Assembly (NCBI GenBank): GCA_910575265.1
Contig: CAJTEA010000013.1
Location: forward strand, 1 to 64,000
Direction of reading: 5' to 3'
From: Oscillospiraceae bacterium
Lineage (GTDB): Bacteria > Bacillota > Clostridia > Oscillospirales > Oscillospiraceae
DNA length: 64,000 bases
Position numbers and translations under genes: made by a program
In this document: positions 41,153 to 50,053 of the stretch, piece after piece
How positions within the stretch are numbered: position 1 is the stretch's first letter
Layout of the letters: each line of letters begins with the position of its first letter
Notes under the pieces: generated by a model
The model's database searches: none
Told to the model about the DNA's origin: nothing
Seen by the model: only the letters and a program-made list of their open reading frames with translations

Positions 41153-42454
41153 ATGCTTGGTATCGTATTCGGGTCCTTTGTGGTCCTGCTGTTCCTGGGT
41201 CTGCCCATCGCCGGGTCCATGATTTTCTCCACCCTGCTGCCCTCCTTTACTCTGGAGAATTTTCCTGGCAACCTGAACTACATCCTCCGGGCCACCGTAT
41301 CCGGTCTGGACACCATGAGCATCCTGGCCATCCCTCTGTTTATGCTCTCCGGCGCGATTATGGCCCAGGGCGGCATCTCCCGGAAGCTCTTTGATATCTT
41401 TGCCGTGTTCATCGGCAAGTTCAAGGCCGGTATGCCCTGCGCCGTGGTGGTCACCTGCCTGTTTTACGGGGCCATCTCCGGCTCCGGGCCGGCCACCGTG
41501 GCCGCCGTGGGCGCCATGTGTATCCCGGTGCTCACCGAGCTGGGCTATGACCGGAAATTCGCCGCCGCCATCGTGGCCACCGCTGGAGGCCTGGGGGTTA
41601 TCATCCCGCCCTCCATCCCCATGATTATGTACGGCGTGACCACCGGTGAGTCGGTGGGCGACATGTTTACCGCCGGCATCGTCCCCGGAGTCCTGATCGC
41701 GGCGTCTCTAATGACCTACTGCATTCTCTACTGCGTCCGCCACGGCGAGGACAAGGAGCGCATCAACAAGGCGGTGGACGCCCTGCGGTCCAAGGGCTAC
41801 CTCCGGGTGATCTGGAGCGGTATCCCGGCCCTGCTTACCCCGGTGATTATTCTGGGCGGCATCTACTCCGGCAAGGCCACCCCCACCGAGGCCGCCTGCA
41901 TCTCCGTGTTCTACGCCCTGTTCGTCAGCCTGTGCGTCTACCGGACCATGAAGCTGAGCGACCTGCTGTCTCAGATGAAGTCGGCGGTGAAGAGCTACGC
42001 CCCCATCTGCCTGCTCATCGCCTTCGCCATCGCCTTCGGCCGGGTGCTGTCCCTGCTTCAGGCCCCCGCCCTCATCTCCGACCTGCTGACCACCACCTTC
42101 CACAGCCCCTACACCTTCCTCATCGCACTGAACATCTGTATGCTCATCATGGGCATGTTCATGGACACCGCCTCGGCCATCGCCATCCTGGGCCCCATCC
42201 TGCTGGCTACCGCCAAGAGCTTCGGCATCGACGGCATCCACTTCGGCATCATTCTGGTGACCAACCTGGCTGTGGGACTGGTCAGTCCTCCGGTGGGAAT
42301 CAACCTCTTCGTGGCCGCCCCCCTGGTGGAGACCTCCGCCGGCAAACTGGGCAAGAAGGTGCTGGCGCCCTGCGCCTTCTTCCTGCTGGCCCTGCTTCTG
42401 ATTACCTTTATCCCCCAGATTTCCCTGTTTCTCCTCCCCGCTCACATGATGTAA
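41153..42454 (+). CDS. dctM: TRAP transporter large permease (DctM)
   Basis: The product is 433 residues and about 12 TM helices, the typical DctM length. The family element ATAGGLGVIIPPSIPMIMYG is visible, as are FMDTASAIAILGPIL and LAVGLVSPPVGINLFVA near the C-terminus. It is the sodium-coupled translocation subunit. It starts directly after the dctQ stop with AAGGAGGGG upstream. Confidence 0.96.
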   Translation: MLGIVFGSFVVLLFLGLPIAGSMIFSTLLPSFTLENFPGNLNYILRATVSGLDTMSILAIPLFMLSGAIMAQGGISRKLFDIFAVFIGKFKAGMPCAVVVTCLFYGAISGSGPATVAAVGAMCIPVLTELGYDRKFAAAIVATAGGLGVIIPPSIPMIMYGVTTGESVGDMFTAGIVPGVLIAASLMTYCILYCVRHGEDKERINKAVDALRSKGYLRVIWSGIPALLTPVIILGGIYSGKATPTEAACISVFYALFVSLCVYRTMKLSDLLSQMKSAVKSYAPICLLIAFAIAFGRVLSLLQAPALISDLLTTTFHSPYTFLIALNICMLIMGMFMDTASAIAILGPILLATAKSFGIDGIHFGIILVTNLAVGLVSPPVGINLFVAAPLVETSAGKLGKKVLAPCAFFLLALLLITFIPQISLFLLPAHMM

Positions 42455-42504
42455 TCCCCCGGCGGCGCGCCGGAAAACAATACGATTATGAGAGGAATAT
42501 CACT

Positions 42505-43623
42505 ATGAAAAAAGTTCTTGCCCTGGCCCTGACGGCCGCCCTCGCGCTCAGCCTCACCGGCTGCCTGAACCAGGCCCCCGCCCAGGGCGGCGGCTCCAGT
42601 ACCCCCGCCAGCAACAACAGCGGCGCCAGCCAGAGCAGCGGCGCCAGCACTTCCACACCCGCCCTGGACGGCGCCCCCGCCATCACCAGTACCGAGCAGG
42701 TCAACATGATCTGGTCCCACAACGCCGCCGTCACCACCGCTGGCCACCGGGCGGCTGAGAAGTTCAAGGAGGCCATGGAGCAGTACTCGGGCGGCAACAT
42801 CACCGTCACCCTCTACGCCAACGGCGAGCTGGGCACCGTCCCGGAGAACGACCAGGCCCTGCGGGAGGGCACCATCCAGATCGGTTCCGGCACCACCGGC
42901 GGTCTGGTGGACCCCAGCCTGTCCTACTTCGACTGCCCCAACCTAGTGGACAGCAACGAGCAGGCCAAGGCCATGATGGACCGCTCCGGCGAGCTGTACA
43001 AGTACACCGAGGAGGTCTATGCCGATATCGGCATGAAAATGCTCTCCATCGTCCCCGGCGGCTTCCGGGAGACCAGCTCCAACAAGGCGGTCCGCAATTA
43101 CGAGGAGCTCACCGGCCTGAAGATCCGCACCCTGGAGAACCCCATCGCCATCTCCTACTGGCAGTCCTGGGGCTGCAACCCCACCCCCGTCACCTTCTCT
43201 GAGCTGTACATCGCCCTCCAGCAGGGGCTGGTGGAGGCCCAGGAGAACGCCTACGACACCATCGTGTCCTCCAAGCTCTATGAGCAGCAGAAGTACATTA
43301 TCAACACCCACCACGTCATCATGTGGTCCGGTATGTACATGAATCTGGACTTTTACAACAGCCTGCCCGCTGATTACCAGGAGCTGATCAACTGGGTGGT
43401 GGCCGAGATTTACGAGCCCTTCCTATATGAGGAGAGCATCAAGGCCAACGACGAGGCCCTTCAGACCATGAAGGACGCCGGCCTGGAAGTGATCGACTTC
43501 ACCGCCGAGGATCTGGCCAAGATGCGCGAGGCCGCCCAGCCCGCCTATGACCTGATCCGCCAGACCGTAGGTGACGAGCCCATGGAGCTGATCGCCCAGG
43601 CCCAGGCCGCCGCCGCGGGCTGA
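42505..43623 (+). CDS. dctP: TRAP transporter solute-binding lipoprotein (DctP)
   Basis: The protein has 372 residues. A lipoprotein signal (MKKVLALALTAALALSLTGC) and a Ser/Ala/Gly-rich linker are followed by the DctP fold. NELGTVPEND-like and GLKIRTLENPIAISYWQSWG regions contain the conserved Arg that binds a substrate carboxylate. It captures an organic acid outside the membrane for DctQM. The frame is open further upstream, but only 42505 gives a signal peptide. A GC-rich palindrome (42459-42473) between dctM and dctP may adjust relative expression, as binding proteins are needed in excess. Confidence 0.94.
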   Translation: MKKVLALALTAALALSLTGCLNQAPAQGGGSSTPASNNSGASQSSGASTSTPALDGAPAITSTEQVNMIWSHNAAVTTAGHRAAEKFKEAMEQYSGGNITVTLYANGELGTVPENDQALREGTIQIGSGTTGGLVDPSLSYFDCPNLVDSNEQAKAMMDRSGELYKYTEEVYADIGMKMLSIVPGGFRETSSNKAVRNYEELTGLKIRTLENPIAISYWQSWGCNPTPVTFSELYIALQQGLVEAQENAYDTIVSSKLYEQQKYIINTHHVIMWSGMYMNLDFYNSLPADYQELINWVVAEIYEPFLYEESIKANDEALQTMKDAGLEVIDFTAEDLAKMREAAQPAYDLIRQTVGDEPMELIAQAQAAAAG

Positions 43624-43646
43624 GCGAAGCCACAGGAGGTTCCCCT

Positions 43647-44597
43647 ATGGAAGCAATCGCGTACCCCGGCTATGAATGGCACCTGAATCAGTATCAGATC
43701 ATCGCCACCGGCACCCCCGAGGAGCGGGAGGCGGCCCGTCTGGCCCAGCGGAGGTCCATTAGCGAGTATACCAAGCCTGAGGGCCTGGTGATGGAGGACC
43801 GCGCCATCTCCGGCGGAGATGGCCAGGACATGACCATCCGTATCTATACCCCCGCCGGCCTTTCCGAAAACGCCCCCATCGTGATGGACGTCCACGGCGG
43901 CGGCTTTGTGGGGGGCAATCTGGACATTGACAACTACCGATGCATCGCCCTGGCCACCGGAACCCCCGCCATTGTGGTCAGTGTGGACTACCGTCTGGCC
44001 GCGCCCGGCGGCGTCCATTTCCCCCAGCCCCTGATGGACTGCTACGCCGCTCTGAACTGGCTGGGGGAGCACGGCGGCGAGCTGGGGGGCGATTCCAGGC
44101 ATATCGCCCTCCATGGCACCAGCGCCGGCGCCAACCTGTGCGCCGCCCTGGCCCTCTACGTCCGGGATCACGGCGGGCCGGACTTGTCCCTGGTGGTGCT
44201 CAACTGCCCCGTACTCAGCATGGAAAACACCTTTTCCAAACGGCAGTATCCCCAGTTCGCCCTGGGCACCCCTGTGAAGCGGGAAGGGGTGGAGTGCGTT
44301 TACCTGGGCGGCTTTGACGGCTCTGTCCCCAGCTACTACGCCTTCCCCAACTACTGCACCGATCTGGAGGGTCTGCCTCCCCACTACATCGTGGTGGGCG
44401 AGTACGACACCCTGCGGGATGACGGAGTGAACTACGCCGTCCGCCTGCTCCAGACCGGAGTTCCCTGTGAGATGGTGGTGGCGCCCCGCGTTGGCCATGG
44501 CTTCTGCGTGGTGGACCACCCCCTGACCCACTGGGTCCACAAGGGAATATGCGGCTCCCTGCGCCGGGAGTTCGGTATGGAGATTACCGAGTTTTAA
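43647..44597 (+). CDS. Alpha/beta hydrolase, HSL/acetyl-esterase type
   Basis: The protein has 316 residues. HGGGFVGGNL near 83 is the oxyanion hole of the hormone-sensitive-lipase family, GTSAGAN near 158 holds the nucleophile, and EYDTLRDDG and GHGFCVVD provide Asp and His. No signal peptide; cytoplasmic. It starts 23 bp after dctP with AGGAGG, so it is in the TRAP operon and presumably hydrolyses the imported compound or a derivative. A terminator follows. Confidence 0.92.
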   Translation: MEAIAYPGYEWHLNQYQIIATGTPEEREAARLAQRRSISEYTKPEGLVMEDRAISGGDGQDMTIRIYTPAGLSENAPIVMDVHGGGFVGGNLDIDNYRCIALATGTPAIVVSVDYRLAAPGGVHFPQPLMDCYAALNWLGEHGGELGGDSRHIALHGTSAGANLCAALALYVRDHGGPDLSLVVLNCPVLSMENTFSKRQYPQFALGTPVKREGVECVYLGGFDGSVPSYYAFPNYCTDLEGLPPHYIVVGEYDTLRDDGVNYAVRLLQTGVPCEMVVAPRVGHGFCVVDHPLTHWVHKGICGSLRREFGMEITEF

Positions 44598-44599
44598 CC

Positions 44600-44638
44600 A
44601 AAAGGCCGGGCCGAGCGTTTGCCGCGGCTCGGCCTTTT
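44600..44638 (+). terminator. Terminator of the TRAP-esterase operon
   Basis: AAAAGG...GCCGAGC and GCTCGGCCTTTT form a GC-rich stem with a small bulge and a T-run. Confidence 0.8.
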
Positions 44639-44644
44639 CCTGTT

Positions 44645-44673
44645 TTGACATGAAGTCCCCAACACGGTATAAT
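44645..44673 (+). promoter_or_regulatory. Promoter of the LysR-hydrolase-flavoenzyme operon
   Basis: Consensus TTGACA (44645-44650), 17-bp spacer, consensus TATAAT (44668-44673), 39 bp before the LysR start. Confidence 0.85.
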
Positions 44674-44712
44674 GATAACTGCGCATCCATCTGTTTTGGA
44701 AAGGGGAACGTC

Positions 44713-45654
44713 ATGTTAAATCGTGAGTATGAGTATGTCTCCGCCATCGCGCGGGAGGGGACCCTGTCCGGGGCGGCGGTGCAGCTGGGGGTCTCTCAGC
44801 CCGCCCTCACCCGGTTTTTACAGAAGGAGGAGGGGGAACTGGGCACCGCCCTCTTCCAGCGCATCGACAACCGGATGGTGCTCACCTACGCCGGAGAGTG
44901 CTATCTAGAGCACATCAAGCAGATCTTTGTCATCCAGGCCCACATGCGGGCCGCTCTGGACGACATCGCCCGGATGGACCGGGGCCGGCTGCGCGTGGGG
45001 ATTACCGGTATCCGCCGTCCCTTTACCATTTTCTCCGTTATCCCTCAATTTAAGCGGAAGTACCCCAACATCGATCTGACCCTGAACGAGTTCGCCAGCG
45101 ACAGGCTGGAGGAGATGCTGGAGGGGCTGGAGCTGGACTGCGTCGCGGTGAATGTGACCAAGAAGCGGGACTGCTTTGAATATCTGCCCATCGCCCGGGA
45201 GGAATATGTGCTGGCAGTTCACAAGGACCACCCCCTGGCCCAGGCGGCGGAGCGGTCGGAGCGGTTTAAATATCCGGTGGTCCGGCCCGGTCAGCTGGAG
45301 GGTAATTCCTTCATCATGCTGGGCAAAGCCCACCGTATCCGCCAGTTTGCCGACAGCGTTCTGGAAGGCGGGCGGATCGGTTATTCAACCTCCATGCAGT
45401 CCCTCACTTTGGACGGGGCGCTGGAGGCGGTGGCGAACAATCTGGGTTGCGCGTTTACGCCGGAGGTCCTGCTCTCCTATATCCGGGGCTCCCGAAATAT
45501 CCGCTATCTCTCCCTGGACATGCCGGGCACGGAGTATGATTTCAGCCTGCTCTACCGCAAGGGTGCCTACCTTCCCCCCAGCACAGAGGATTTTCTGACC
45601 ATGTTCCGGGACGCGTTTCGAAACCAGAGTGGGAACGAGGTCTACTATGGATGA
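44713..45654 (+). CDS. LysR-family transcriptional regulator
   Basis: The protein has 313 residues. The N-terminal winged helix (EYVSAIAREGTLSGAAVQLG, VSQPALTRFLQKEEGELG) is followed by a periplasmic-binding-like effector domain (GRLRVGITGIRRPF...). It lies in the same direction between two operons of the ester/TRAP cluster, so it likely controls them in response to the imported acid or its CoA/reduced product (inferred). The start at 44713 follows GGAAAGGGGAA; a longer frame from 44650 covers the promoter and is rejected. Overlaps the next gene by 8 bp. Confidence 0.92.
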   Translation: MLNREYEYVSAIAREGTLSGAAVQLGVSQPALTRFLQKEEGELGTALFQRIDNRMVLTYAGECYLEHIKQIFVIQAHMRAALDDIARMDRGRLRVGITGIRRPFTIFSVIPQFKRKYPNIDLTLNEFASDRLEEMLEGLELDCVAVNVTKKRDCFEYLPIAREEYVLAVHKDHPLAQAAERSERFKYPVVRPGQLEGNSFIMLGKAHRIRQFADSVLEGGRIGYSTSMQSLTLDGALEAVANNLGCAFTPEVLLSYIRGSRNIRYLSLDMPGTEYDFSLLYRKGAYLPPSTEDFLTMFRDAFRNQSGNEVYYG

Positions 45655-46543
45655 TTACCTGACCGCTCCACACCGGGACGGAGACCTGGATGTGTCCGAT
45701 ATTTCCCGGAAGCGCCGGGGTCTGCGTTACGCCGCCCCCGACGGCAGTCCGCGCCCCTTTGATCTTTACTATCCCGACCAGGGGGAGGGCCGCTTTCCCT
45801 TGATTGTCAACGTATCCGGCGGCGGGTGGTACTATGGTCATCCCTCGTCCATCCATCTGGGCCGGTCGGTTCATACCGCCACAGCCCGGGGATATGCCCT
45901 GGCCAGCATTGCCTGCGCCAGCAGCCGGGAGAAAAAATTTCCTTACCAGGTCCAGGAGGTCCGCTGTGCCCTGCGCCATCTGCGCGCGCACGCCGGGGAG
46001 CTTGCCCTAGACCCGGGTTTTTTCGCCCTGTGGAGCTCTTCCTCCGGGGCCCATCTGTCCCTTCTGGCCGCGTTGACCCCCAACGACCCCTATTTTGACA
46101 GCGAGCCGGACAGCGAGTTCTCCGACCGGGTGGCGGCGGTGGCGGCGGTCTATCCCTGCTGCCGTCTGGACGCCTCTGTGGAAGATTTCCACGCGATCGG
46201 CCTGGAGCCGGTGAACTACCGCTCCGGCCCCCGGTGCGCCGAGTCCATCTTTCTGGGCGCGCTGGTGGAGGAAAGCCCGGAGCTGTGCCGGCTGGCCGCG
46301 CCCATTACCCATGTCCGTCCTGACATGCCCCCGACTATGGTTCTGCATGGAATGGCGGATACCGTCATCCCCTACACGTTTACGGCCGAGTTCGCCCAGC
46401 GCTGCCGGGAGGTGGCGGGGGAAGCGCGAATCCACAGCCGCATAATTCCTGGCGCAGGACACAGTGACCCCCAGTTCAAATCTGAGGAGATGTGCAACCG
46501 TATTTTGGACTTTATAGATGAGGTGCGGTTAGGACAGCGGTAA
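45647..46543 (+). CDS. Alpha/beta hydrolase (BD-FAE / esterase-like)
   Basis: The protein has 298 residues. The oxyanion-hole motif is NVSGGGWYYG (SGGG instead of HGGG), the nucleophile elbow LWSSSSGAHLSL is a G-x-S-x-G variant with Ser-rich positions, and the C-terminus has VLHGMADTVIPY and GAGHSDPQF with Asp and His. Such proteins cleave acyl groups from sugars or phenolics. It overlaps the LysR stop and precedes the flavoenzyme by 50 bp, so it is part of the catabolic cluster. Substrate unknown. Confidence 0.88.
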   Translation: MDDYLTAPHRDGDLDVSDISRKRRGLRYAAPDGSPRPFDLYYPDQGEGRFPLIVNVSGGGWYYGHPSSIHLGRSVHTATARGYALASIACASSREKKFPYQVQEVRCALRHLRAHAGELALDPGFFALWSSSSGAHLSLLAALTPNDPYFDSEPDSEFSDRVAAVAAVYPCCRLDASVEDFHAIGLEPVNYRSGPRCAESIFLGALVEESPELCRLAAPITHVRPDMPPTMVLHGMADTVIPYTFTAEFAQRCREVAGEARIHSRIIPGAGHSDPQFKSEEMCNRILDFIDEVRLGQR

Positions 46544-46593
46544 GTATTTGATGGGGATTCTATGGCCTGTCAAAAGACGAAAGGAGTATCCCC

Positions 46594-48540
46594 ATGGAAC
46601 AAAAATACCCTCATCTCTGTTCCCCTATCACGTTGGGACGGGTGAATTTCCGCAACCGTATGTTCTCCGCCCCCATGGGCGGGACCGATATCACCGCCGA
46701 CTGCTCCGTCGGCCCCCGGACCCCCGGCTTTTATGAGCTGCGGGCCAGGGGCGGCGCGGCGGCGGTTACCGCCAGCGAGCTGGTGGTCCACCCGGAGACC
46801 GACGCCTCCCACATGTTCCACCTGGACTTGAGGACCCCCGGCAATCTGGCCAGCTGGACTTTCCTGGCCGACGCCGTGGCCCGCCACGGGGCGGTGCCCA
46901 GCGTGGAGCTGAGCCACTCTGGCCAGTACGCCGGCACCTACCTGGTGGACAAGGATAAGAAAAAGGGCCTGACCCAGTTCGGCCCCAGCGACTGGGTACG
47001 GCCTGACGGCATCCCAGTGAAGGCCCTGACCAAGGAGCAGATCGCCGACATCGTAAAAGCCTACGGCGACACCGCCGCCCTGGCTAAGCGGGCGGGCTTT
47101 CAGATGGTGATGGTCCACGCCGGCCACGGCTGGCTGGTCAACCAGTTCCTCTCCCCCGCCTTCAACCGCCGCGCCGATGAGTACGGCGGCTCCTTTGAAA
47201 ACCGCCTGCGCTTTGCCCGGGAGGTGCTCCAGAGCGTCCGGAACGCCGTGGGCCCCGGCTTCCCCATCGAGCTGCGCATGAGCGGAGCGGAGCTCTTCGA
47301 GGGCGGCTATGATCTGGCTGAGGGCTGCAAAATCGCCCGGTATTTGGAAGATTTGGTGGATTTGATTCACGTCTCCGCCGGGAGCTATCAGTTCGGCTTT
47401 TTCCGCACCCACCTGCCCATGTTTGCCCCCCACGGGGACAACGTCTATCTGGCCGCCGAGATTAAAAAGCACGTCAGCAAGCCGGTGGCCACCATCGGAG
47501 CCCTCAACGACCCCGGCCAGATGGAGGAGATCATCGCCAGCGGTCAGGCGGATGTGGTCTATATGGCCCGGGCTCTGCTGGCCGACCCGGAGCTGCCCAA
47601 CAAGGTGATGGCGGGCCGGGAGGACGAGATTGTCCGCTGCCTGCGCTGCTTTACCTGCATGGCGGAACGCCCCACCACCGGCACCCGGCGGTGTACCGTC
47701 AATCCGGTGATTGGCCGGGAGATCGAGGGGATGGAGGTCACCCCCGCCGCCGTGAAGAAAAAGGTTGTCGTGGTTGGCGGCGGTGTAGGCGGCATGAAGG
47801 CGGCCCTCACCGCCGCTAAGCGGGGCCACACTGTCACCCTTTTGGAAAAAACAGGGGAGCTGGGGGGCATACTCAAGAGCGAACAGGCCCTGCCCTTTAA
47901 GTATGAGATGTACCAGCTGGGCCTGACCCTGGCCCGTCAGATGGAGCTGGCCGGGGTGGAGGTCCGGCTGAACACTGAGGCTACCCCCGAGCTGCTGAAG
48001 CGGCTGGCCCCCGAGGCGCTGATTCTGGCCGTAGGCAGTACGCCTATCGTTCCGCCCCTGCCCGGCATCGACGGGAACAATGTGGTGGTGGTCAACAACT
48101 ACTACCTGGAGAAGGACAAGGTGGGCGACTCCGTAGTGGTGCTGGGCGGCGGCCTGGCGGGCTGTGAGTGCGCCGTCCACCTGGGGATGGAGGGCAAGAC
48201 CGTCCACCTGGTAGAGATGCGGGACTCTCTGGCGGTGGACTGCAACATCCGCCACCGTCCCATTCTGATGGAGAAGGTGAACCAGTTCGTCACCGTCCAT
48301 CTAGAGCACTCCGGCCTGCGAGTGACCTCAGAGGGGCTGGTGTGCGGGGATAAAGAGGGCGGCGAGGTCCTGATTCCCGGCGAGACGGTGATCTGCGCCG
48401 TGGGCCAGCGCTCCAACCGGGACGCCGTGATGGCTCTGCGTACCTGTGCCCCCTGGGCGCGGGAGATCGGCGATTGCGGCCGGGTGTCCAACATCACTAA
48501 CGCCGTCTATCAGGGCTACCACGCGGCCCTGGATATCTGA
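46594..48540 (+). CDS. 2-Enoate reductase / 2,4-dienoyl-CoA reductase-type Fe-S flavoenzyme
   Basis: The protein has 648 residues in three parts. An Old Yellow Enzyme TIM barrel with FMN (about 1-350) contains VELSHSGQYAG and VHAGHGWLVNQFLSP. A [4Fe-4S] segment CLRCFTCMAERPTTGTRRC lies near 349-367. A C-terminal FAD/NAD domain has GGGVGGMKAAL near 393 and VVLGGGLAGCECAV. This is the shared plan of FadH, clostridial 2-enoate reductase, cinnamate reductase FldZ and BaiCD/BaiH; all reduce alpha,beta-unsaturated carboxyl compounds with NAD(P)H. With TRAP uptake and esterases around it, an unsaturated acid (cinnamate-like?) is the best guess for substrate. Confidence 0.9.
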   Translation: MEQKYPHLCSPITLGRVNFRNRMFSAPMGGTDITADCSVGPRTPGFYELRARGGAAAVTASELVVHPETDASHMFHLDLRTPGNLASWTFLADAVARHGAVPSVELSHSGQYAGTYLVDKDKKKGLTQFGPSDWVRPDGIPVKALTKEQIADIVKAYGDTAALAKRAGFQMVMVHAGHGWLVNQFLSPAFNRRADEYGGSFENRLRFAREVLQSVRNAVGPGFPIELRMSGAELFEGGYDLAEGCKIARYLEDLVDLIHVSAGSYQFGFFRTHLPMFAPHGDNVYLAAEIKKHVSKPVATIGALNDPGQMEEIIASGQADVVYMARALLADPELPNKVMAGREDEIVRCLRCFTCMAERPTTGTRRCTVNPVIGREIEGMEVTPAAVKKKVVVVGGGVGGMKAALTAAKRGHTVTLLEKTGELGGILKSEQALPFKYEMYQLGLTLARQMELAGVEVRLNTEATPELLKRLAPEALILAVGSTPIVPPLPGIDGNNVVVVNNYYLEKDKVGDSVVVLGGGLAGCECAVHLGMEGKTVHLVEMRDSLAVDCNIRHRPILMEKVNQFVTVHLEHSGLRVTSEGLVCGDKEGGEVLIPGETVICAVGQRSNRDAVMALRTCAPWAREIGDCGRVSNITNAVYQGYHAALDI

Positions 48541-48550
48541 GGTGACCGGT

Positions 48551-49252
48551 ATGCCAATTGGAATTATGACCGACGTCTCCGCCACCCTGTGTGGGGCGTT
48601 GATTGGCTGTGTTCTCAGCTCCCGGCTGGGGGATAATTGGAAAAAGCTGCTGAATAACCTGCTGGGCATCGCCGCTATCGTGATGGGCATCGTGCTGATT
48701 ATCCGGGCGAAAAATCTGTCCGCCGTCATCCTGGCCCTGCTGCTGGGGGCCGTTGTGGGGGAGCTCCTCCGGCTGGAGGACCGAATCAACGGCGCGGCCA
48801 CCGCCCTCACCGCAAAACTGATGGGCGGCGGGGCGGACGGGGTCTACCTGGCTCGGGTGAGCGCGGCGCTGATCCTGTTCTGCTGCGGCGGCACCGGCTG
48901 GTTTGGCGCGCTGAACGAGGGGCTGACTGGAGATGGCGGCATCCTGGTCACCAAGGCTATTCTGGACTGCGTCACCGCCTGCATCTTCGCCGCCCTGCTG
49001 GGGAAAATTATCCCCTGCCTGTGCGTCCCCCAGCTGTGTGTCTACTTGGCTCTGTTCGGGGTGGCCCATGTGGTGCGGAACGCCATTACTGACACGATGA
49101 TCGCCGATTTCTCCGCTGTGGGCGGCATCGTCACCCTGGTGGCCGGACTGCGGCTGTGTAAAATCAAGGAGGATATCAAGGGGCTGAATCTGCTCCCCGG
49201 ACTGATCCTCGCCTTCTTCGTCTCCGCCGCCTGGACGGCGGTAGTGGGATAA
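48551..49252 (+). CDS. DUF554 membrane protein
   Basis: The protein has 233 residues with about seven TM helices. The N-terminal GALIGCVLSSRLGDNWKKLL and central GALNEGLTGDGGILVTKAIL elements are signatures of DUF554 (YdfK/YqgA), a transporter-like family of unknown substrate. It starts 10 bp after the flavoenzyme stop, probably in the same transcript. Its link to the cluster is positional only. Confidence 0.9.
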   Translation: MPIGIMTDVSATLCGALIGCVLSSRLGDNWKKLLNNLLGIAAIVMGIVLIIRAKNLSAVILALLLGAVVGELLRLEDRINGAATALTAKLMGGGADGVYLARVSAALILFCCGGTGWFGALNEGLTGDGGILVTKAILDCVTACIFAALLGKIIPCLCVPQLCVYLALFGVAHVVRNAITDTMIADFSAVGGIVTLVAGLRLCKIKEDIKGLNLLPGLILAFFVSAAWTAVVG

Positions 49253-49549
49253 TCTGATCGGTCAAAAACCTCACCGCGGCCCTTCCCCTCTGGCGGAAGG
49301 CCCTTATAGGGGCAGTGCGAGCCATCCGTTATACAGGTAGTCTTGACGGTCAAAAGCAAAAAAGAAGCCGGCATATCAAAATCAGCCCCAGCGGAATGTT
49401 CACTCCGCTGAAGCGGGTTTGATGTGCCGGCCTTGTATGTTACAAGCGCCAAAAGGAACTGTGGCGACGCGCTATTTAGTAAGCCCCTCGCGAGGAACTT
49501 CATTCCACCATGCGGAACAAATGCTTGTCAATCCTCAGTGTTACAATTT
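49253..49549. other. Convergent intergenic region with a large hairpin
   Basis: This 297-bp gap between DUF554 and DUF2000 genes contains the minus-strand terminator at 49356-49431 and otherwise unassigned sequence; no gene is seen. Confidence 0.6.
49356..49431 (-). terminator. Long-stem terminator of the AraC-DUF2000 operon
   Basis: GCCGGCATATCAAA (49367-49380) pairs with TTTGATGTGCCGGC (49418-49431), one G-U. An inner CAGCGGA/TCCGCTG stem sits inside. On the minus strand it is followed by TTCTTTTTTGC. Confidence 0.75.
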
Positions 49550-49972
49550 TTACCGTAATAGCGGCATACTTCCGGTGAGCTTATTGACCTTTTTCTTTGG
49601 GCCGCGGATCGCGACGCCGAAATATTGCAGGGCGCTTTCGGGAGTGTGGCCCATCTTCTCAATAAATTCGTTATAGGTTTTGCAGCCCTGGGCCAGATCG
49701 GAGAAATCCACCACGGTCAGCTCCTGAAAATCAGGCTGATAGAGCTTTTCCCGTATCTGCTTGATCATCTCCGGCGAACCCCGCAGGATGGGCACAGGAA
49801 ATTCGATGATGCCAAGATGCTCACTGCCGCTTTGGTCGGTGACATCAGCCCCTACCACCTCCGGCATTTTCTTTCCCAGGGTAATCCCCATGATTGCCGC
49901 TGTATTCGCGATAATACCCAGGGGCAGGCTCTCGTCAATCACCATGACGCACTTTTCATGCTGCCAGTCCAT
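49550..49972 (-). CDS. DUF2000-family protein
   Basis: The product is 140 residues and matches DUF2000 along its length (KCVMVIDESLPLGIIANTAA, IMGITLGKKMPEVVGADVTD), a family with a peptidyl-tRNA hydrolase-like fold and no established reaction. It is downstream of an AraC regulator on the same strand; AraC/DUF2000 pairs, even fusions, occur elsewhere, suggesting it modulates or is the target of that regulator. Confidence 0.88.
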   Translation of the reverse strand: MDWQHEKCVMVIDESLPLGIIANTAAIMGITLGKKMPEVVGADVTDQSGSEHLGIIEFPVPILRGSPEMIKQIREKLYQPDFQELTVVDFSDLAQGCKTYNEFIEKMGHTPESALQYFGVAIRGPKKKVNKLTGSMPLLR

Positions 49973-50053
49973 TTTGCTTTGCCTCTTTTCTCAAAAATAG
50001 TTTGCGCTCTGACAGGAACAGGCCTGCCAACGTCAGAAATGTCTCAACAGCGG

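Noticed and set aside
46570-48300. Long antisense frame opposite the enoate-reductase-type gene
   Set aside because: Same reason: His/Gln/Gly-rich composition, no start signal, while the plus strand encodes a clear flavoenzyme.
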